Positions 13,031 to 23,548 are shown, counted from the first letter of the stretch. The stretch: DNA of 64,000 bases from Marinobacter vinifirmus (GCF_002258215.1 NZ_NEFY01000012.1:26270-90269), one strand, 5' to 3'. The notes: generated by a model from the letters alone, not told the origin. Numbers and translations: made by a program.

Positions 13031-13053
13031 CACATCTGACGCACTACACAGGC

Positions 13054-13085
13054 AAGTCGGTCATGGTCACATGGCCGGCTTTTTT
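13054..13085 (+). terminator. rho-independent terminator after rpoS
   Basis: AAGTCGGTCATG and CATGGCCGGCTT form a stem around GTCA with wobble pairs, followed by a run of T. It closes the rpoS transcript. Confidence 0.75.
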
Positions 13086-13227
13086 GTTTAATGTGGCATC
13101 AAATGAGAACCAGGTGGTAAATGCCACCGGAACTTCGTTGTTAGAATGGGCCACCGGGCGGAATTCGGGTGTCGACCCGGTGCGAATGAAGCATTCAATA
13201 ATAACGATCTTAAGGAAGGAAAGGACT

Positions 13228-13803
13228 ATGAAGAAGACTCTTACAGCAGGTTTTGCATCTCTGATACTCGCCGGCGCCCTGGCCACCCCTGCCCACGCCC
13301 TGACCGTAAGCGGTGTGGATGTTCCGGACACCTATTCCGCCATGGGCCAGGAACTGCAGCTGAACGGTGCAGGTACCCGCTCCAAGTGGTTCATGGATCT
13401 GTACGTTGGTGGCTTGTACGTTGCCGAGAAAGTCAGTGACGGGCAGGCAGTTATTAACGCCGACGAGCCCCAGGCAATCACCCTGCATATCACCTCCGGC
13501 ATGATCACCAGCGAGCGCATGACCGAAGCCACCATGGACGGCTTCAAGTCATCCACCGACGGTGACCTGTCAGCCATCCAGTCTGATGTCGACCAGTTCA
13601 TGTCCGTGTTCCAGGAAGAAATCAAGGAAGGCGACGTCTTTGACCTGGTCTATGCGCCGGGAGAAGGTGTGCACGTGCTGAAGAACGGCGAGCAGAAAGA
13701 CACCGTAGGTGACCTGGAGTTCAAGAAAGCCCTGTTTGGTATCTGGCTGTCTGATAAGCCTGCCCAGAAAGACCTGAAAAACAAAATGCTCGGCCAGAAC
13801 TGA
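13228..13803 (+). CDS. secreted chalcone isomerase-like protein
   Basis: A 191-residue protein with a clear Sec signal peptide cut after AHA at about residue 24. The body (VSGVDVPDTYSAMGQELQLN, RSKWFMDLYVGGLYVAEK) resembles the periplasmic chalcone isomerase-like domain found in many marine gammaproteobacteria. The substrate is unknown. The start was chosen at MKKTL because of the signal peptide and the AAGGAAGGAAAGG ribosome-binding sequence just upstream; a longer in-frame extension overlaps the rpoS terminator. It stands alone between two terminators and so is a single-gene unit. Confidence 0.8.
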   Translation: MKKTLTAGFASLILAGALATPAHALTVSGVDVPDTYSAMGQELQLNGAGTRSKWFMDLYVGGLYVAEKVSDGQAVINADEPQAITLHITSGMITSERMTEATMDGFKSSTDGDLSAIQSDVDQFMSVFQEEIKEGDVFDLVYAPGEGVHVLKNGEQKDTVGDLEFKKALFGIWLSDKPAQKDLKNKMLGQN

Positions 13804-13822
13804 GTTTCTGGAAGGAGTGATG

Positions 13823-13849
13823 AAAAAGCCGGCGAATGCCGGCTTTTTT
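13823..13849. terminator. bidirectional terminator between the secreted protein and nth
   Basis: AAAAAGCCGGC, loop GAAT, GCCGGCTTTTTT: a perfect stem with A/T runs on both sides, serving the convergent genes. Confidence 0.88.
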
Positions 13850-13874
13850 GTGCCTGAAGGGAAGCGAGTATTGG

Positions 13875-14513
13875 TTACTGGTAGTCCCGCTTTTGCTTGA
13901 ATTCGCAAAGGTCTTCGATAATACAGGCACCACATTTGGGCTTGCGGGCGGTACAGGTGTAGCGGCCGTGCAGGATCAGCCAGTGATGGGCGTCCATCAG
14001 GAATTCCTTGGGCACCAGTCGCATCAGCCGCTTTTCCACCTCCAGTACGTTCTTGCCAGGCGCAATGCCGGTACGGTTGGACACCCGGAAAATGTGGGTA
14101 TCTACCGCCATGGCGGGCTGACGGAAAGCGGTGTTCAGTACCACGTTGGCGGTTTTCCGGCCGACTCCGGGCAGGGCTTCCAGGGCCTCGCGGTTATCCG
14201 GCACCACACTGCCGTGCTGTTCCATCAGGATCTTGCAGGTTTTGATGACGTTCTCGGCCTTGCTGTTAAACAGGCCGATGGTCTTGATGTACTCCTTCAG
14301 GCCGTCCACGCCCAACGCATAGATAGCTTCCGGGGTGTTGGCTATCGGGAACAGCTTGTCGGTGGCTTTGTTGACACCCACATCGGTGGCCTGCGCCGAC
14401 AGGATCACGGCAATCAGCAACTCGAACGGATTGCTGTAGTTAAGCTCCGTGGTCGGGTTGGGGTTGGCGTCCCGCAGGCGGGTAAATATCTCGATGCGTT
14501 TCTGTTTGTTCAT
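13875..14513 (-). CDS. nth: endonuclease III
   Basis: DNA glycosylase and AP lyase that removes oxidised pyrimidines. The 212-residue protein has the helix-hairpin-helix LPGVGRKTANVVLN containing the catalytic lysine, the catalytic aspartate in AVDTHIFRVSNR, and the C-terminal four-cysteine iron-sulfur loop CTARKPKCGACIIEDLC. It is the last gene of the rsxABCDGE-nth cluster, 18 bases after rsxE, the same arrangement as in E. coli. Confidence 0.97.
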   Translation of the reverse strand: MNKQKRIEIFTRLRDANPNPTTELNYSNPFELLIAVILSAQATDVGVNKATDKLFPIANTPEAIYALGVDGLKEYIKTIGLFNSKAENVIKTCKILMEQHGSVVPDNREALEALPGVGRKTANVVLNTAFRQPAMAVDTHIFRVSNRTGIAPGKNVLEVEKRLMRLVPKEFLMDAHHWLILHGRYTCTARKPKCGACIIEDLCEFKQKRDYQ

Positions 14514-14531
14514 AGGACGACGAAATCAGCT

Positions 14532-15248
14532 TCAGGAAATGTTGCCGGTTACCCGGACCCGTTTGCTGCCTGCGGTGGCGGCCACCGGCTCTGCCGCTTT
14601 CCGGCGTTCGCTCAGGTAATTGTCGATGCCGTTCTTCAACGCGATCAGCAGGCCAAGGCCTACGAAAGCGCCGGGCGGCAGCACCATAAACAGCATATCC
14701 GGATACTGGTCGAAGGGCCGTACTACCCAATCGGCTGCCATGGGCCCCAGCAGCAGGTGCATGTCGGCAAACAGGGTGCCCTGGCCGAGCAGTTCCCGCA
14801 TACCGCCGAGCACAACCAGGACCGCCAGGAAGCCGAGGCCCATCATGGCACCATCCAGGATGGCCGGCAGTGGTGGGTTCTTGGAGGCAAAGGCATCGGC
14901 GCGGCCGAGAATGGCGCAGTTGGTAACGATCAGCGGGATGAAGATGCCAAGAATTTCGTACAGTTCGTAAGTGAAAGCCTGCATCAGCAGTTCTGCACAG
15001 GTCACAAACGAGGCGATGATCATTACGAAGGCCGGCAACCGGACGGACTCACTGACAAAGTTCCGGATCACCGAGACGGACAGGTTGGAACCAATCAGCA
15101 CCAGCAGGGTGGCAATGCCCAGGCCAATGGCGTTGACCACGGTACTGGTCACCGCCAGCAGGGGGCACAGGCCTAACACCTGAACCAGCGCCGGGTTGTT
15201 GTGCCACAGTCCGTCTTTGATGATCTCTCCGTTGGTTTTGGTAGCCAT
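14532..15248 (-). CDS. rsxE: electron transport complex subunit RsxE (RnfE)
   Basis: Integral membrane subunit of the Rsx/Rnf complex, related to NqrD. The 238-residue protein has about six hydrophobic segments and family motifs ([35 protein letters not shown]). The start was set at MATKTNGEI because the longer frame adds only a short tail overlapping rsxG. The C-terminus carries a basic tail ([15 protein letters not shown]). It works with RsxA in the membrane core. Confidence 0.93.
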   Translation of the reverse strand: MATKTNGEIIKDGLWHNNPALVQVLGLCPLLAVTSTVVNAIGLGIATLLVLIGSNLSVSVIRNFVSESVRLPAFVMIIASFVTCAELLMQAFTYELYEILGIFIPLIVTNCAILGRADAFASKNPPLPAILDGAMMGLGFLAVLVVLGGMRELLGQGTLFADMHLLLGPMAADWVVRPFDQYPDMLFMVLPPGAFVGLGLLIALKNGIDNYLSERRKAAEPVAATAGSKRVRVTGNIS

Positions 15249-15249
15249 G

Positions 15250-15903
15250 TCAGGAGTGCTCCTCAGACAGCGGATGGGCGGCAATGGCCTCGCGGATGTC
15301 GGCCCGGTGTTTACGGAAATACACCAGCGTTTTCTGGACGGCTTTCACCACCGCGCGCGGCGTGATGGTGGCTCCGGTAAACTGGTCAAATACTCCACCG
15401 TTCTTCTTTACGCTCCACTCCCGGGGCTTGGGATTGTTCAGGGAGCGGCCATTGAAGTCGTAGACCCAGTCTGATTTTCGGGTTTCGATACGGTCGCCCA
15501 GCCCCGGAGTTTCCCTGTGGCTGGTTACCCGAACGCCCAGTACCGTGCCGTCCAGGTCTACGCCCACCAGCAGGTGGATGTCACCGGAATAGCCATCGGG
15601 GGCCACTGCCGGAAAGATCAGGCCCACCGGGCGGCCGTCCTGCCGGGCTACCCATGCCAGTACCGGCCCGGCTTCCGGCGTTCTCTCGTCAGCCGGCAGG
15701 GCAACCGAGCTGTTCAGCAGGTCGTTGTTGTGGCGGCTCTCCGGAATAATCTCGAACAGGGCTTTTGCCTCGGCCCGGGCGGCCTGGTCGGCAATCCGGT
15801 CTTTGGTGAGGCCCTGGGTCAGCGCAATGGTGCCGCCGGTCAGTACGGCAAACAGGCCAAGGCCGATAGCGCTGCGACGGATGGAGGTGGTCAGTGTGCT
15901 CAT
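15250..15903 (-). CDS. rsxG: electron transport complex subunit RsxG (RnfG), FMN-binding
   Basis: Membrane-anchored, periplasm-facing flavoprotein subunit. One N-terminal transmembrane helix (about residues 10-30) is followed by an FMN-binding domain with the covalent flavin-attachment threonine in [12 protein letters not shown] near residue 179. Length of 217 residues is normal. It starts two bases after the end of rsxD and ends just before rsxE. Confidence 0.93.
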   Translation of the reverse strand: MSTLTTSIRRSAIGLGLFAVLTGGTIALTQGLTKDRIADQAARAEAKALFEIIPESRHNNDLLNSSVALPADERTPEAGPVLAWVARQDGRPVGLIFPAVAPDGYSGDIHLLVGVDLDGTVLGVRVTSHRETPGLGDRIETRKSDWVYDFNGRSLNNPKPREWSVKKNGGVFDQFTGATITPRAVVKAVQKTLVYFRKHRADIREAIAAHPLSEEHS

Positions 15904-15905
15904 GG

Positions 15906-16958
15906 TCAGCCTCCGTTCCTGCCCGGCAGGCCGCGCCGGGGCTTGTGGTGGCCGTAGGTTCTGGGCGGCGTGTAATGATCGATAAACGGAACGGCGAAAT
16001 TCATCAGCAGTACGCTGAAGGCGACGGCGTCCGGGTAGTTACCCCAACTGCGAATCAGGTAAATGAGCACCCCGATGCCGGCGCCATAAATCAGCTTTCC
16101 CTGATGGCTGGTCGCGGCCGAAACCGGGTCGGTCGCGATAAAGAAGGCACCCAGCATGGTGCCGCCGGCCAGCAGGTGCAGTTGCAGGGGCGCGTATTGG
16201 TCCGGGTTGCTGCCAAAGGCCAGGCTCATCAGGGCGATACCCGCCAGAAACGCCACGGGAATATGCCAGGTGATGATTCTCAGGCCGATCAGCAGCAGGC
16301 CACCGGCCAGGAAGGCCAGGTTGACCCATTCCCAGCCTGCGGCTATTTGCTCGCCGAATGTCGGGTGCTGCAGCACTTCAGCGGCGGTGTGGCTGGCAAT
16401 CTTGTGCTTGTACTCATCCAGTGGGGTAGCCATGGTCCAGCCGTCGACCGTTGTCTGACTGGCGGAGAAAATGCTGCTGAGTGTTTCGCCGAATCCGGGA
16501 GCACCGCCCCAAAGGGTCGCCGCCTGTGCCCAGTTGGTGGTCATGGCCACCGGGAAGGAAATAAGCACCAGGGCATAGCCGACCATGGCCGGATTGAACG
16601 GGTTGGAGCCGAGCCCGCCGTATAGCTGCTTGGCCACCACGATGGCGGTAATCACCGCAATGCCGGAGACCCACCAAGGGGCAAACTGCGGCAGGGACAG
16701 GCCCAGCAGCAAGCCGGTTACCGCCGCGGTATTGTCTTTCAGGAAAAACGCCACCGGCTTACTGCGGAGTTTCAGAATGGCGGCTTCGGCCGCCAGTGCC
16801 AGTGCGATACACCACACCACATTGATCAGGTTACCCCAGCCGAAAAACAGGGTCTGGGCCAGCAGGCCTGGCAGGGCGGCAAGAATGACCCAGAGCATGA
16901 CCCGTGACGTAGGGCGGGCGTTGTGGGCATGGGGTGACGACTGTTGAACTAATGCCAT
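15906..16958 (-). CDS. rsxD: electron transport complex subunit RsxD (RnfD)
   Basis: Polytopic membrane subunit that carries covalent FMN and is related to NqrB. The 350-residue protein begins [13 protein letters not shown], the typical RnfD start; a TTG two codons upstream is less likely. It has many hydrophobic helices and the signature segments [18 protein letters not shown] and [20 protein letters not shown]. It lies 21 bases after rsxC. Confidence 0.93.
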   Translation of the reverse strand: MALVQQSSPHAHNARPTSRVMLWVILAALPGLLAQTLFFGWGNLINVVWCIALALAAEAAILKLRSKPVAFFLKDNTAAVTGLLLGLSLPQFAPWWVSGIAVITAIVVAKQLYGGLGSNPFNPAMVGYALVLISFPVAMTTNWAQAATLWGGAPGFGETLSSIFSASQTTVDGWTMATPLDEYKHKIASHTAAEVLQHPTFGEQIAAGWEWVNLAFLAGGLLLIGLRIITWHIPVAFLAGIALMSLAFGSNPDQYAPLQLHLLAGGTMLGAFFIATDPVSAATSHQGKLIYGAGIGVLIYLIRSWGNYPDAVAFSVLLMNFAVPFIDHYTPPRTYGHHKPRRGLPGRNGG

Positions 16959-16979
16959 GAACAATAAGCCTGCAATGGG

Positions 16980-18845
16980 TTATTCGGATGCCGCGGAGCC
17001 GGTTTGCTCAGCGAGAACGTTTCGGGCATCAGCCAGGGCCTGTTCGGCTCGCTGTACCCGGTCGTGGTTCTTGGCCACGGCCCGCTCCAGTTTGTCCACG
17101 TTGTCGGCCTGCTGGGCCCGGGCTTCTTCCAGCATGCCTTGCATGGTATCGAGCTTGCCCTGAGCCTGCATAAGCTGCTTCTCCAGTGCCTCGATATCCG
17201 GCAGCGCCTGGTCTTCCCCTGTAGTGTCGGGTGATGCAGTCTCTTGAGACGGTGCAGGCGTAGCTGCAGCCGCTTCTGCGGTTTTGGCTGCCTTGGCCTT
17301 TTTCCGCTCCAGCGCCTGCTGCACCAGGGCGGCCTTGGCAGCACGGTCGTCCACGGCTTCGCCCTCCTGTGCCGCCTGTTCTGCTTCAGCCTGTTTCTTT
17401 GCCTGGGCTTCAGCGGCGGCCTTGGCCCGTTCCTTGCGGCGCTGTTCCTTCTCTTGCTGCTCCCGCTCAAGGCGGGCCTGGCGGGCTTCGAAACGCTCCC
17501 GGGCATGGTCGGATTTCAGCTGCTCCGCACGCTGCTGGCGGATTTCGCCCTTGGCGTACCGGTAATACTGCACCAGCGGGATTGAGCTCGGGCACACGTA
17601 GGAGCAGGCACCGCATTCGATACAATCGAACAGGTTCAGGTGCTCGGCTTTCTCGAACTCGGCGGCCTTGGCGTACCAGAACAGTTGTTGTGGCAACAAC
17701 TCCATGGGGCAAGCCAGCGCACACTGGCCGCAGCGGATACAAGGTTGTTCCGGAGGTGGAGCTGGAAGTTCCCCGGCAGTTGCTGCAATCACGCAGTTGG
17801 ATGTTTTTACTACGGGCACGTCATCTGAGTGCAGGGTGTAGCCCATCATGGGCCCGCCCAGCACCAGGCGGTTGAGCTGTTCCGGGTGCAGCCCGGCCTG
17901 TGCCAGCAGATAACTTATGGGAGTGCCGATCAGTGCTTCTACGTTGCCGGGCTGTTGCAGTGCTTCACCTGTCAGGGTGACCACGCGGGAAATCAGGGGT
18001 TTGCCTTCAAAAACCGCCCTGGAGACAGCCAGCGAGGTACCGATGTTCTGGCACATCACGCCGACATCTGCAGGAATGCCGCCACTGGGCACTTCCAGGC
18101 CGGTCAGGATTTCGATCAGTTGCTTTTCACCACCGGAAGGATACTTGGTGGGGATCACCGCAATCTCGATTTGTGTGCCCTGAACTGCTGCCTGCATGGC
18201 GGCAATGGCTTCAGGTTTGTTGTCTTCAATGCCGATCACGCAGCGGGCAGGGCGAAGAATCCAGGCCATTACCTGCATGCCGGACACCACTTCGGCGGCA
18301 TGCTCGCGCATGGTCATGTCGTCGGCGGTGATGTAGGGCTCGCATTCGGCACCGTTCAGGATCAGGGTTTCAACCTTGCGGTCCCTTGGCGGACGCAGCT
18401 TGATGTCGGTGGGGAAGCCTGCGCCACCCATACCGGCAATGCCGGCATTCCGGATGATCTGCAGAACCTGTTCCCGGTCCATCAGCTTGTAGTCGGAAAT
18501 CGGGGACAGCTCTGTCCACTGGTCTTCGCCATCAGGCTTCAGAACCACGCACCAGTCGGCCATACCGGACGGGTGTGGCACCGGCAGCTGCTCGACGGCT
18601 TCAATGGTGCCGGAGGTAGGGGCGTGTACCGGCACGCCCATTCCTGAAGTAACATCGGCCACAACCTGGCCTTTGAGTACCCGGTCGCCAACGTTGACGG
18701 CCACTTCTGCAGGCTCCCCGATGTGTTGCTGCAGGGGCAGAACCAGTCGCTCAGGAATGCCTGCTTGCTGAATGGGGCGGGTGGTGGACTGGTGCTTGTT
18801 TTCCGGCGGATGAATGCCACCGGCGAAATTCCACAGCTGAGTCAT
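16980..18845 (-). CDS. rsxC: electron transport complex subunit RsxC (RnfC)
   Basis: Peripheral cytoplasmic subunit that takes electrons from the soluble donor, with an NADH/FMN-binding fold like complex I NuoF. Residues about 125-160 contain the GxGGAGFPTDIK loop (GMGGAGFP). Two 4Fe-4S motifs, CIRCGQCALACP and CIECGACSYVCP, lie near residues 368 and 408. The last third is a charged Ala/Lys/Glu/Gln coiled-coil tail, the part of RsxC that varies most between species. At 621 residues it is shorter than the E. coli protein. The start overlaps the rsxB stop by one base (TGATG). Confidence 0.95.
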   Translation of the reverse strand: MTQLWNFAGGIHPPENKHQSTTRPIQQAGIPERLVLPLQQHIGEPAEVAVNVGDRVLKGQVVADVTSGMGVPVHAPTSGTIEAVEQLPVPHPSGMADWCVVLKPDGEDQWTELSPISDYKLMDREQVLQIIRNAGIAGMGGAGFPTDIKLRPPRDRKVETLILNGAECEPYITADDMTMREHAAEVVSGMQVMAWILRPARCVIGIEDNKPEAIAAMQAAVQGTQIEIAVIPTKYPSGGEKQLIEILTGLEVPSGGIPADVGVMCQNIGTSLAVSRAVFEGKPLISRVVTLTGEALQQPGNVEALIGTPISYLLAQAGLHPEQLNRLVLGGPMMGYTLHSDDVPVVKTSNCVIAATAGELPAPPPEQPCIRCGQCALACPMELLPQQLFWYAKAAEFEKAEHLNLFDCIECGACSYVCPSSIPLVQYYRYAKGEIRQQRAEQLKSDHARERFEARQARLEREQQEKEQRRKERAKAAAEAQAKKQAEAEQAAQEGEAVDDRAAKAALVQQALERKKAKAAKTAEAAAATPAPSQETASPDTTGEDQALPDIEALEKQLMQAQGKLDTMQGMLEEARAQQADNVDKLERAVAKNHDRVQRAEQALADARNVLAEQTGSAASE

Positions 18846-19423
18846 CAGGTACTGGCTCCCTGGCGGTCCGTGGCAATCAGGTTGGGCTTCGGTGGTGTCC
18901 AGGTCCAGGTGCGGATATCCGGCTCCAGGGTGACCATGTCGATGCAGTCAACGGGGCAGGGCTCTACGCACAGGTCGCAGCCGGTGCATTCGCTTTCGAT
19001 GACGGTGTGCATATGCTTGGCGGCCCCGAGGATGGCGTCTACCGGGCAGGCCTGGATACACTTGGTGCAGCCGATGCATTCATCTTCACGAATGACTGCG
19101 ACACGCTTGGCCTGTTCAACGCCGTGTTCGGCGTCCAGGGGCTGGGGTTCTACGTCCAGCAGGTCTGCCAGGGCCTTGATCGTGCTTTCGCCGCCTGGCG
19201 GGCACTTGTTAATCGCTTCGCCGTGGGCGATGGCTTCGGCGTAGGGGCGGCAACCGGGGAAGCCGCACTGGCCGCACTGGGTCTGCGGCAGAAGTGAATC
19301 GATCTGGTCTACCAGCGGATTGCCTTCAACCCTGAACCGCTCTGCGGCAAACCCCAGCAACCCGCCAAAGACCAGCGCCAGTGCCAGCAGAACCACAACG
19401 GCAATCAGAAAGCTTGTCCACAT
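18845..19423 (-). CDS. rsxB: electron transport complex subunit RsxB (RnfB)
   Basis: Iron-sulfur subunit that passes electrons between RsxC and the membrane core. The 192 residues comprise one N-terminal membrane helix, a CGQCGFPGC cluster motif near residue 50, and a two-cluster ferredoxin domain ([16 protein letters not shown], then [16 protein letters not shown]). It sits between rsxA (15-base gap) and rsxC (one-base overlap). Confidence 0.95.
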   Translation of the reverse strand: MWTSFLIAVVVLLALALVFGGLLGFAAERFRVEGNPLVDQIDSLLPQTQCGQCGFPGCRPYAEAIAHGEAINKCPPGGESTIKALADLLDVEPQPLDAEHGVEQAKRVAVIREDECIGCTKCIQACPVDAILGAAKHMHTVIESECTGCDLCVEPCPVDCIDMVTLEPDIRTWTWTPPKPNLIATDRQGAST

Positions 19424-19438
19424 AAAACAACTGCTCCG

Positions 19439-20020
19439 TCAGACCGTAACCAGGCCGGTAAAGCCCAGAAACGCCAGCGACATGAGACCTGCGGTAATCA
19501 TACCAATGGCGGCGCCACGAAAGGCAACCGGTACATCAGACACGGCAATCCGCTCGCGCATGGCCGCAAACAGCACCAGCACCAGGGAGAAACCGGCCGC
19601 TGCGCCAAAGCCGTACAGCACGGATTCAACGAAGTTGTTGTTTTTATTCAGGTTAAGCAGGGCTACGCCCAGAACCGCGCAGTTGGTGGTAATCAGCGGC
19701 AGAAAAATACCGAGTACCCGGTACAGCAAAGGGCTGGTTTTGCGCACCACCATTTCGGTGAACTGAACCACCACCGCAATCACCAGGATGAAGGTGATGG
19801 TTTTCAGGAAAGCCAGGTCCAGCGGTGCCAGCAGATAGGTATAGGCCAGGTAACTGCACACCGAAGACAGGGTCAGTACAAACGTGGTGGCCAGCGACAT
19901 ACCCATGGCGGTTTCCAGTTTCCCGGAAACACCCATGAAGGGGCACAGTCCCAGGAACTGCACCAGCACGAAGTTGTTCACCAGAATGGTGCTGACCAGT
20001 ATCAGCAAATACTCTGTCAT
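19439..20020 (-). CDS. rsxA: electron transport complex subunit RsxA (RnfA)
   Basis: Integral membrane subunit of 193 residues, related to NqrE and to RsxE, with about six helices. It begins [19 protein letters not shown] and has the paired motifs [17 protein letters not shown] and [17 protein letters not shown] that enclose the intramembrane cluster cysteines. First gene of the rsx cluster, 22 bases downstream of metG, so metG and rsx may share a transcript. The complex couples ferredoxin/NADH redox to Na+ or H+ movement, and in E. coli it also keeps SoxR reduced. Confidence 0.95.
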   Translation of the reverse strand: MTEYLLILVSTILVNNFVLVQFLGLCPFMGVSGKLETAMGMSLATTFVLTLSSVCSYLAYTYLLAPLDLAFLKTITFILVIAVVVQFTEMVVRKTSPLLYRVLGIFLPLITTNCAVLGVALLNLNKNNNFVESVLYGFGAAAGFSLVLVLFAAMRERIAVSDVPVAFRGAAIGMITAGLMSLAFLGFTGLVTV

Positions 20021-20042
20021 CGGAGCGTCTCAGCCTTGCTGC

Positions 20043-22079
20043 TTACATTACCCGCATGCCGGGTGTGGCGCCGGAATCCGGGGACAGGATGAAAATCTCC
20101 TTGCCACCCGGGCCTGCGGCCAGAACCATACCTTCAGACATGCCGAACTTCATTTTCCGGGGTTTCAGGTTGGCCACCATCACGGTCATACGGCCTTCCA
20201 GATCTTCCGGTTTGTAGGCGGACTTGATACCAGCAAACACGTTGCGTTCGCCATGGCCTATATCAAGTGTCAGGCGAAGAAGCTTGTCTGCGCCTTCCAC
20301 ATGCTCGGCTTTGACGATTTTAGCTACCCGCAGGTCCACCTTGGCAAAGTCGGGGAATTCGATTTCGTCAGCCACAGGTTCCAGGTCTGCGGCCGGCGCC
20401 GCTGCGGGCTGACCGACGGCCGCCGGCATTTCTTCTTTCGAAGCGTCCAGCATTTTCTCGATCTGGGCCATATCCACCCGGTTCATCAGCGGCTTGAACT
20501 TGTCGATGCCGTGGTTTTCCAGCAGGGCGGCGCGGTTGTTCCAGTCCAGGCGAGAGTTCAGGAACGACTGCGCGGCATCTGCGGTCTTCGGCAGCACCGG
20601 TGCCAGGTAAGTCATCAGCAGGCGGAACATGTTCAGGGCGTTGGTGCAGATGGCCTGCAGGTTGTCGTCCTGGCCTTCCTGCTTGGCAATCACCCAGGGC
20701 TGCTCATCGTTCACATACTGGTTCGCAATGTCTGCCAGCTCCATGATCCGGCGCATGGCGCGGCCGAATTCGCGGGCTTCGTAGAACTCGGCGATCTGCT
20801 CACCGGCATCGATAAACTCTTTCAGTTTGTCCTGCTCGGTGACCTTGCCCAGCTTGCCGTCAAAGCGCTTGGTAATGAAACCGGCGCTGCGGCTGGCGAT
20901 GTTCACCACCTTGCCGACCAGGTCCGAGTTCACCCGTGCGGCAAAGTCTTCCAGGTTCAGGTCCATGTCATCCACGCCACCGGTCAGCTTGGCGGCGAAG
21001 TAGTAACGCAGGTATTCCGGGTCCAGGTGATCCAGGTAGGTGCGGGCCATGATGAAGGTACCGCGGGACTTGGACATCTTCTTGCCGTTTACCGTCACGA
21101 AGCCGTGGGCCCAGACAGCGGTCGGGGTACGGAAACCTGCATCGTGCAGCATGGATGGCCAGAACAGGGCGTGGAAGTTGATGATGTCCTTGCCGATGAA
21201 GTGGTACACCTCGGCGGTGGAATCTTTCTTCCAGAAATGCTCGAAATCGATGCCTTCGCGGTTACACAGATTCTTGAAGCTGGCGAGGTAACCGATAGGC
21301 GCGTCCAGCCAGACATAGAAATACTTGCCCGGGGCATCGGGAATCTCGAAGCCGAAATACGGCGCATCACGGCTGATGTCCCACTCCTGCAGGCCGGCAT
21401 CCAGCCATTCGGCCAGCTTGTTGGCCACCTGCGGCTGCAGGGCACCACTGCGGGTCCACTTGCTCAGGAAGTCGTGGAACTCCGGCAGCTTGAAGAAATA
21501 GTGCTCGGATTCTTTCTCCACCGGCGTGGCGCCGGAGACCGCAGAGCGCGGGTTGATCAGCTCCGCCGGGGTATAGGTGGCACCACAGGCTTCACAGTTA
21601 TCGCCATACTGGTCATCTGTCTTGCACTTGGGGCAGGTGCCCTTGATGAACCGGTCCGCCAGGAACATTTCCTTTTCAGGATCGAAGAACTGGGTAATCT
21701 TGCGGGTCGCAATATTCCCGTTTTCCTGGATCTGGCGATAAATGTACTCGGAGAAATACTGGTTCTCCTCCGAGTGCGTGGAGTAGTAATTGTCGAAGCG
21801 GATATGGAAGCCGGCAAAGTCTTCCTGGTGCTCGTGGCGAATCCGGTCAATCAGCTCTTCAGGGGTAATGCCCTCACGCTCGGCCCGCAGCATGATGGCG
21901 GTACCGTGGGCATCGTCGGCGCAAACGTAGTAGCAGTTGTGGCCCCGCATGTTCTGGTAGCGCACCCAGATGTCGGTCTGAATGTATTCCAGCAGGTGCC
22001 CCAGATGAATGGGCCCGTTGGCGTAGGGCAGGGCGCTGGTAACCAGAATATCGCGCTGTTGCTTGCTCGCTTGCGTCAT
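20043..22079 (-). CDS. metG: methionyl-tRNA synthetase
   Basis: Charges tRNA(Met). The 678-residue class I synthetase has the HIGH-type motif HLGH after PYANGPI, a four-cysteine zinc knuckle (CPKC and CEAC) near residues 145-160, and the KMSKS motif ([10 protein letters not shown]) near residue 338. A C-terminal tRNA-binding OB-fold ([20 protein letters not shown]) covers about the last 110 residues and makes the enzyme dimeric. It is divergent from apbC, the usual metG/mrp pairing, with a 177-base gap where I see no clear operator. Confidence 0.97.
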   Translation of the reverse strand: MTQASKQQRDILVTSALPYANGPIHLGHLLEYIQTDIWVRYQNMRGHNCYYVCADDAHGTAIMLRAEREGITPEELIDRIRHEHQEDFAGFHIRFDNYYSTHSEENQYFSEYIYRQIQENGNIATRKITQFFDPEKEMFLADRFIKGTCPKCKTDDQYGDNCEACGATYTPAELINPRSAVSGATPVEKESEHYFFKLPEFHDFLSKWTRSGALQPQVANKLAEWLDAGLQEWDISRDAPYFGFEIPDAPGKYFYVWLDAPIGYLASFKNLCNREGIDFEHFWKKDSTAEVYHFIGKDIINFHALFWPSMLHDAGFRTPTAVWAHGFVTVNGKKMSKSRGTFIMARTYLDHLDPEYLRYYFAAKLTGGVDDMDLNLEDFAARVNSDLVGKVVNIASRSAGFITKRFDGKLGKVTEQDKLKEFIDAGEQIAEFYEAREFGRAMRRIMELADIANQYVNDEQPWVIAKQEGQDDNLQAICTNALNMFRLLMTYLAPVLPKTADAAQSFLNSRLDWNNRAALLENHGIDKFKPLMNRVDMAQIEKMLDASKEEMPAAVGQPAAAPAADLEPVADEIEFPDFAKVDLRVAKIVKAEHVEGADKLLRLTLDIGHGERNVFAGIKSAYKPEDLEGRMTVMVANLKPRKMKFGMSEGMVLAAGPGGKEIFILSPDSGATPGMRVM

Positions 22080-22256
22080 GGTGATGTCCGAACCTTATGT
22101 TGATACGGGTTGGAAAGACAAACAGGGCCCAGGAGCATCGGCAACCGCTTGCTCCAGGTGAAGACCCCGTATGGTCAGAAACGGCCACAGATGATACCTT
22201 CCAAGCCATCATTTTTCACCTGCAATCAAGCTTATGTGCTTATTCCGGAGACCCCG

Positions 22257-23357
22257 ATGACCCAGATATCCCAACAGGCCCTTGAGGCCGCCGTAAAAGA
22301 ATACAGGGACCCGTACCTGAACAAAGACCTCTACGAACTGGGCGCGGTAAAAAGCCTGAGCGCAGACGAACAGGGCAAAGTCACCCTGATGGTCGAGTTG
22401 CCATACCCTTCAAAAGGCATCGCCGGCGGCCTGAAACAGATCGTCGCCAATGCCCTGGAATTTGTCGCCGGCGTTGAAAGCGCCGAAGTCCACGTGGGCC
22501 AGAAAATCCACGCCTGCAAAATCAACAAAGACCTCCCGGCCGTACCGGGCGTGAAAAACATCATCGCGGTAGCCTCCGGCAAGGGAGGCGTGGGCAAATC
22601 TACCACAGCGGTCAACCTCGCCCTGGCCCTGCAAGCCGAAGGCGCAAGAGTGGGCATCCTCGACGCCGACATCTACGGCCCCAGCATCGGCATGATGCTC
22701 GGCGTCCCCGAAGGCCAGCGCCCGGACGTACGAGAGAACAAATACTTCGTACCCATCAAAGCCCACGGCCTGCAAGCCAACTCCATGGCCTTCGTCACCA
22801 CCGACAAAACCCCCATGGCCTGGCGCGGCCCCATGGTCAGCGGCGCCGTTATGCAACTGCTCCAGCAAACCCTGTGGGATGAACTCGACTACCTCATCGT
22901 CGACATGCCCCCCGGCACTGGCGACATCCAGCTCACCCTCGGCCAGAAAGTCCCGGTCACCGGCGCCGTCATCGTCACCACCCCGCAAGACATCGCCCTG
23001 CTGGACGGCAAAAAAGGCATCGAAATGTTCCGCAAAGTCGACATCCCGGTGATCGGCGTCGTCGAAAACATGAGCGTGCACATCTGCTCCAACTGCGGCC
23101 ACGAAGAGCCCCTCTTCGGCCACGGCGGCGGCGAACGCATCGCAGAAGAATACGAAACCGTCCTGCTGGGCCAGCTACCCTTGCACATGACTATCCGGGA
23201 ACAGACCGACAGCGGCTCACCCACGGTTGTTGCTGAGCCGGATTCCGAAGTCGCCAGAAGATATCTGGATATTGCGAGAAGGGTGGGTGCTGAGCTGTCT
23301 ACCCGGGAGCGGAATCTTGGTGGGACGATTTCCAGTGTTTCTGTTACCGAACACTGA
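22257..23357 (+). CDS. apbC: iron-sulfur cluster carrier protein ApbC (Mrp family P-loop ATPase)
   Basis: Cytoplasmic P-loop ATPase that loads 4Fe-4S clusters onto target enzymes. The 366-residue protein has an N-terminal DUF59/MIP18-like domain, the deviant Walker A SGKGGVGKST near residue 107, the DADIYGPSIG switch, and a cluster-holding CSNC motif near residue 282. The start was placed at MTQISQQAL, where the conserved domain begins; a longer frame adds 49 unrelated residues. It is divergent from metG. Confidence 0.95.
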   Translation: MTQISQQALEAAVKEYRDPYLNKDLYELGAVKSLSADEQGKVTLMVELPYPSKGIAGGLKQIVANALEFVAGVESAEVHVGQKIHACKINKDLPAVPGVKNIIAVASGKGGVGKSTTAVNLALALQAEGARVGILDADIYGPSIGMMLGVPEGQRPDVRENKYFVPIKAHGLQANSMAFVTTDKTPMAWRGPMVSGAVMQLLQQTLWDELDYLIVDMPPGTGDIQLTLGQKVPVTGAVIVTTPQDIALLDGKKGIEMFRKVDIPVIGVVENMSVHICSNCGHEEPLFGHGGGERIAEEYETVLLGQLPLHMTIREQTDSGSPTVVAEPDSEVARRYLDIARRVGAELSTRERNLGGTISSVSVTEH

Positions 23358-23440
23358 ATCAGGACGCCAGGCACAATCTGCGTCAATGGAATAACGGAAT
23401 ATAGGTTTTAACAAAGAGCGATTTCCGAGTAGTCGGTGTA

Positions 23441-23548
23441 GAGGAAGTGAGGGGCGCTTTCCAAAAATGTCGGAGGCCATGGATGGCCGGAGAGAAGCGC
23501 ACAGGGATGTGCTCGTAGCGGTTTTTGGAAAGTGCCCCTCACTTCCTC
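23441..23548 (+). repeat. palindromic repeat element, copy C
   Basis: Arms 23441-23467 and 23522-23548 pair over 27 bases with one G-T wobble and no mismatch. The innermost CTTTCCAAAAA is shared with copies D and E; the outer GAGGAAGTGAGGGG is private. The core holds hairpins at 23475-23488 (apex CATGGATG) and 23499-23512 (apex CAGGGATG, flanked by A and T exactly as in the high-affinity CsrA pattern). The linker has a third GGA. The GGA strand is sense to apbC and dcd. Confidence 0.87.

Noticed and set aside
19884..22103. A 739-codon open frame antisense to metG
   Set aside because: metG is unambiguous on the other strand; the antisense product is a His/Val/Gly-rich shadow with no family resemblance.
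22080..22256. A riboswitch or T-box-like leader in the metG/apbC divergent gap
   Set aside because: I see no conserved stem or terminator/antiterminator pair in these 177 bases.
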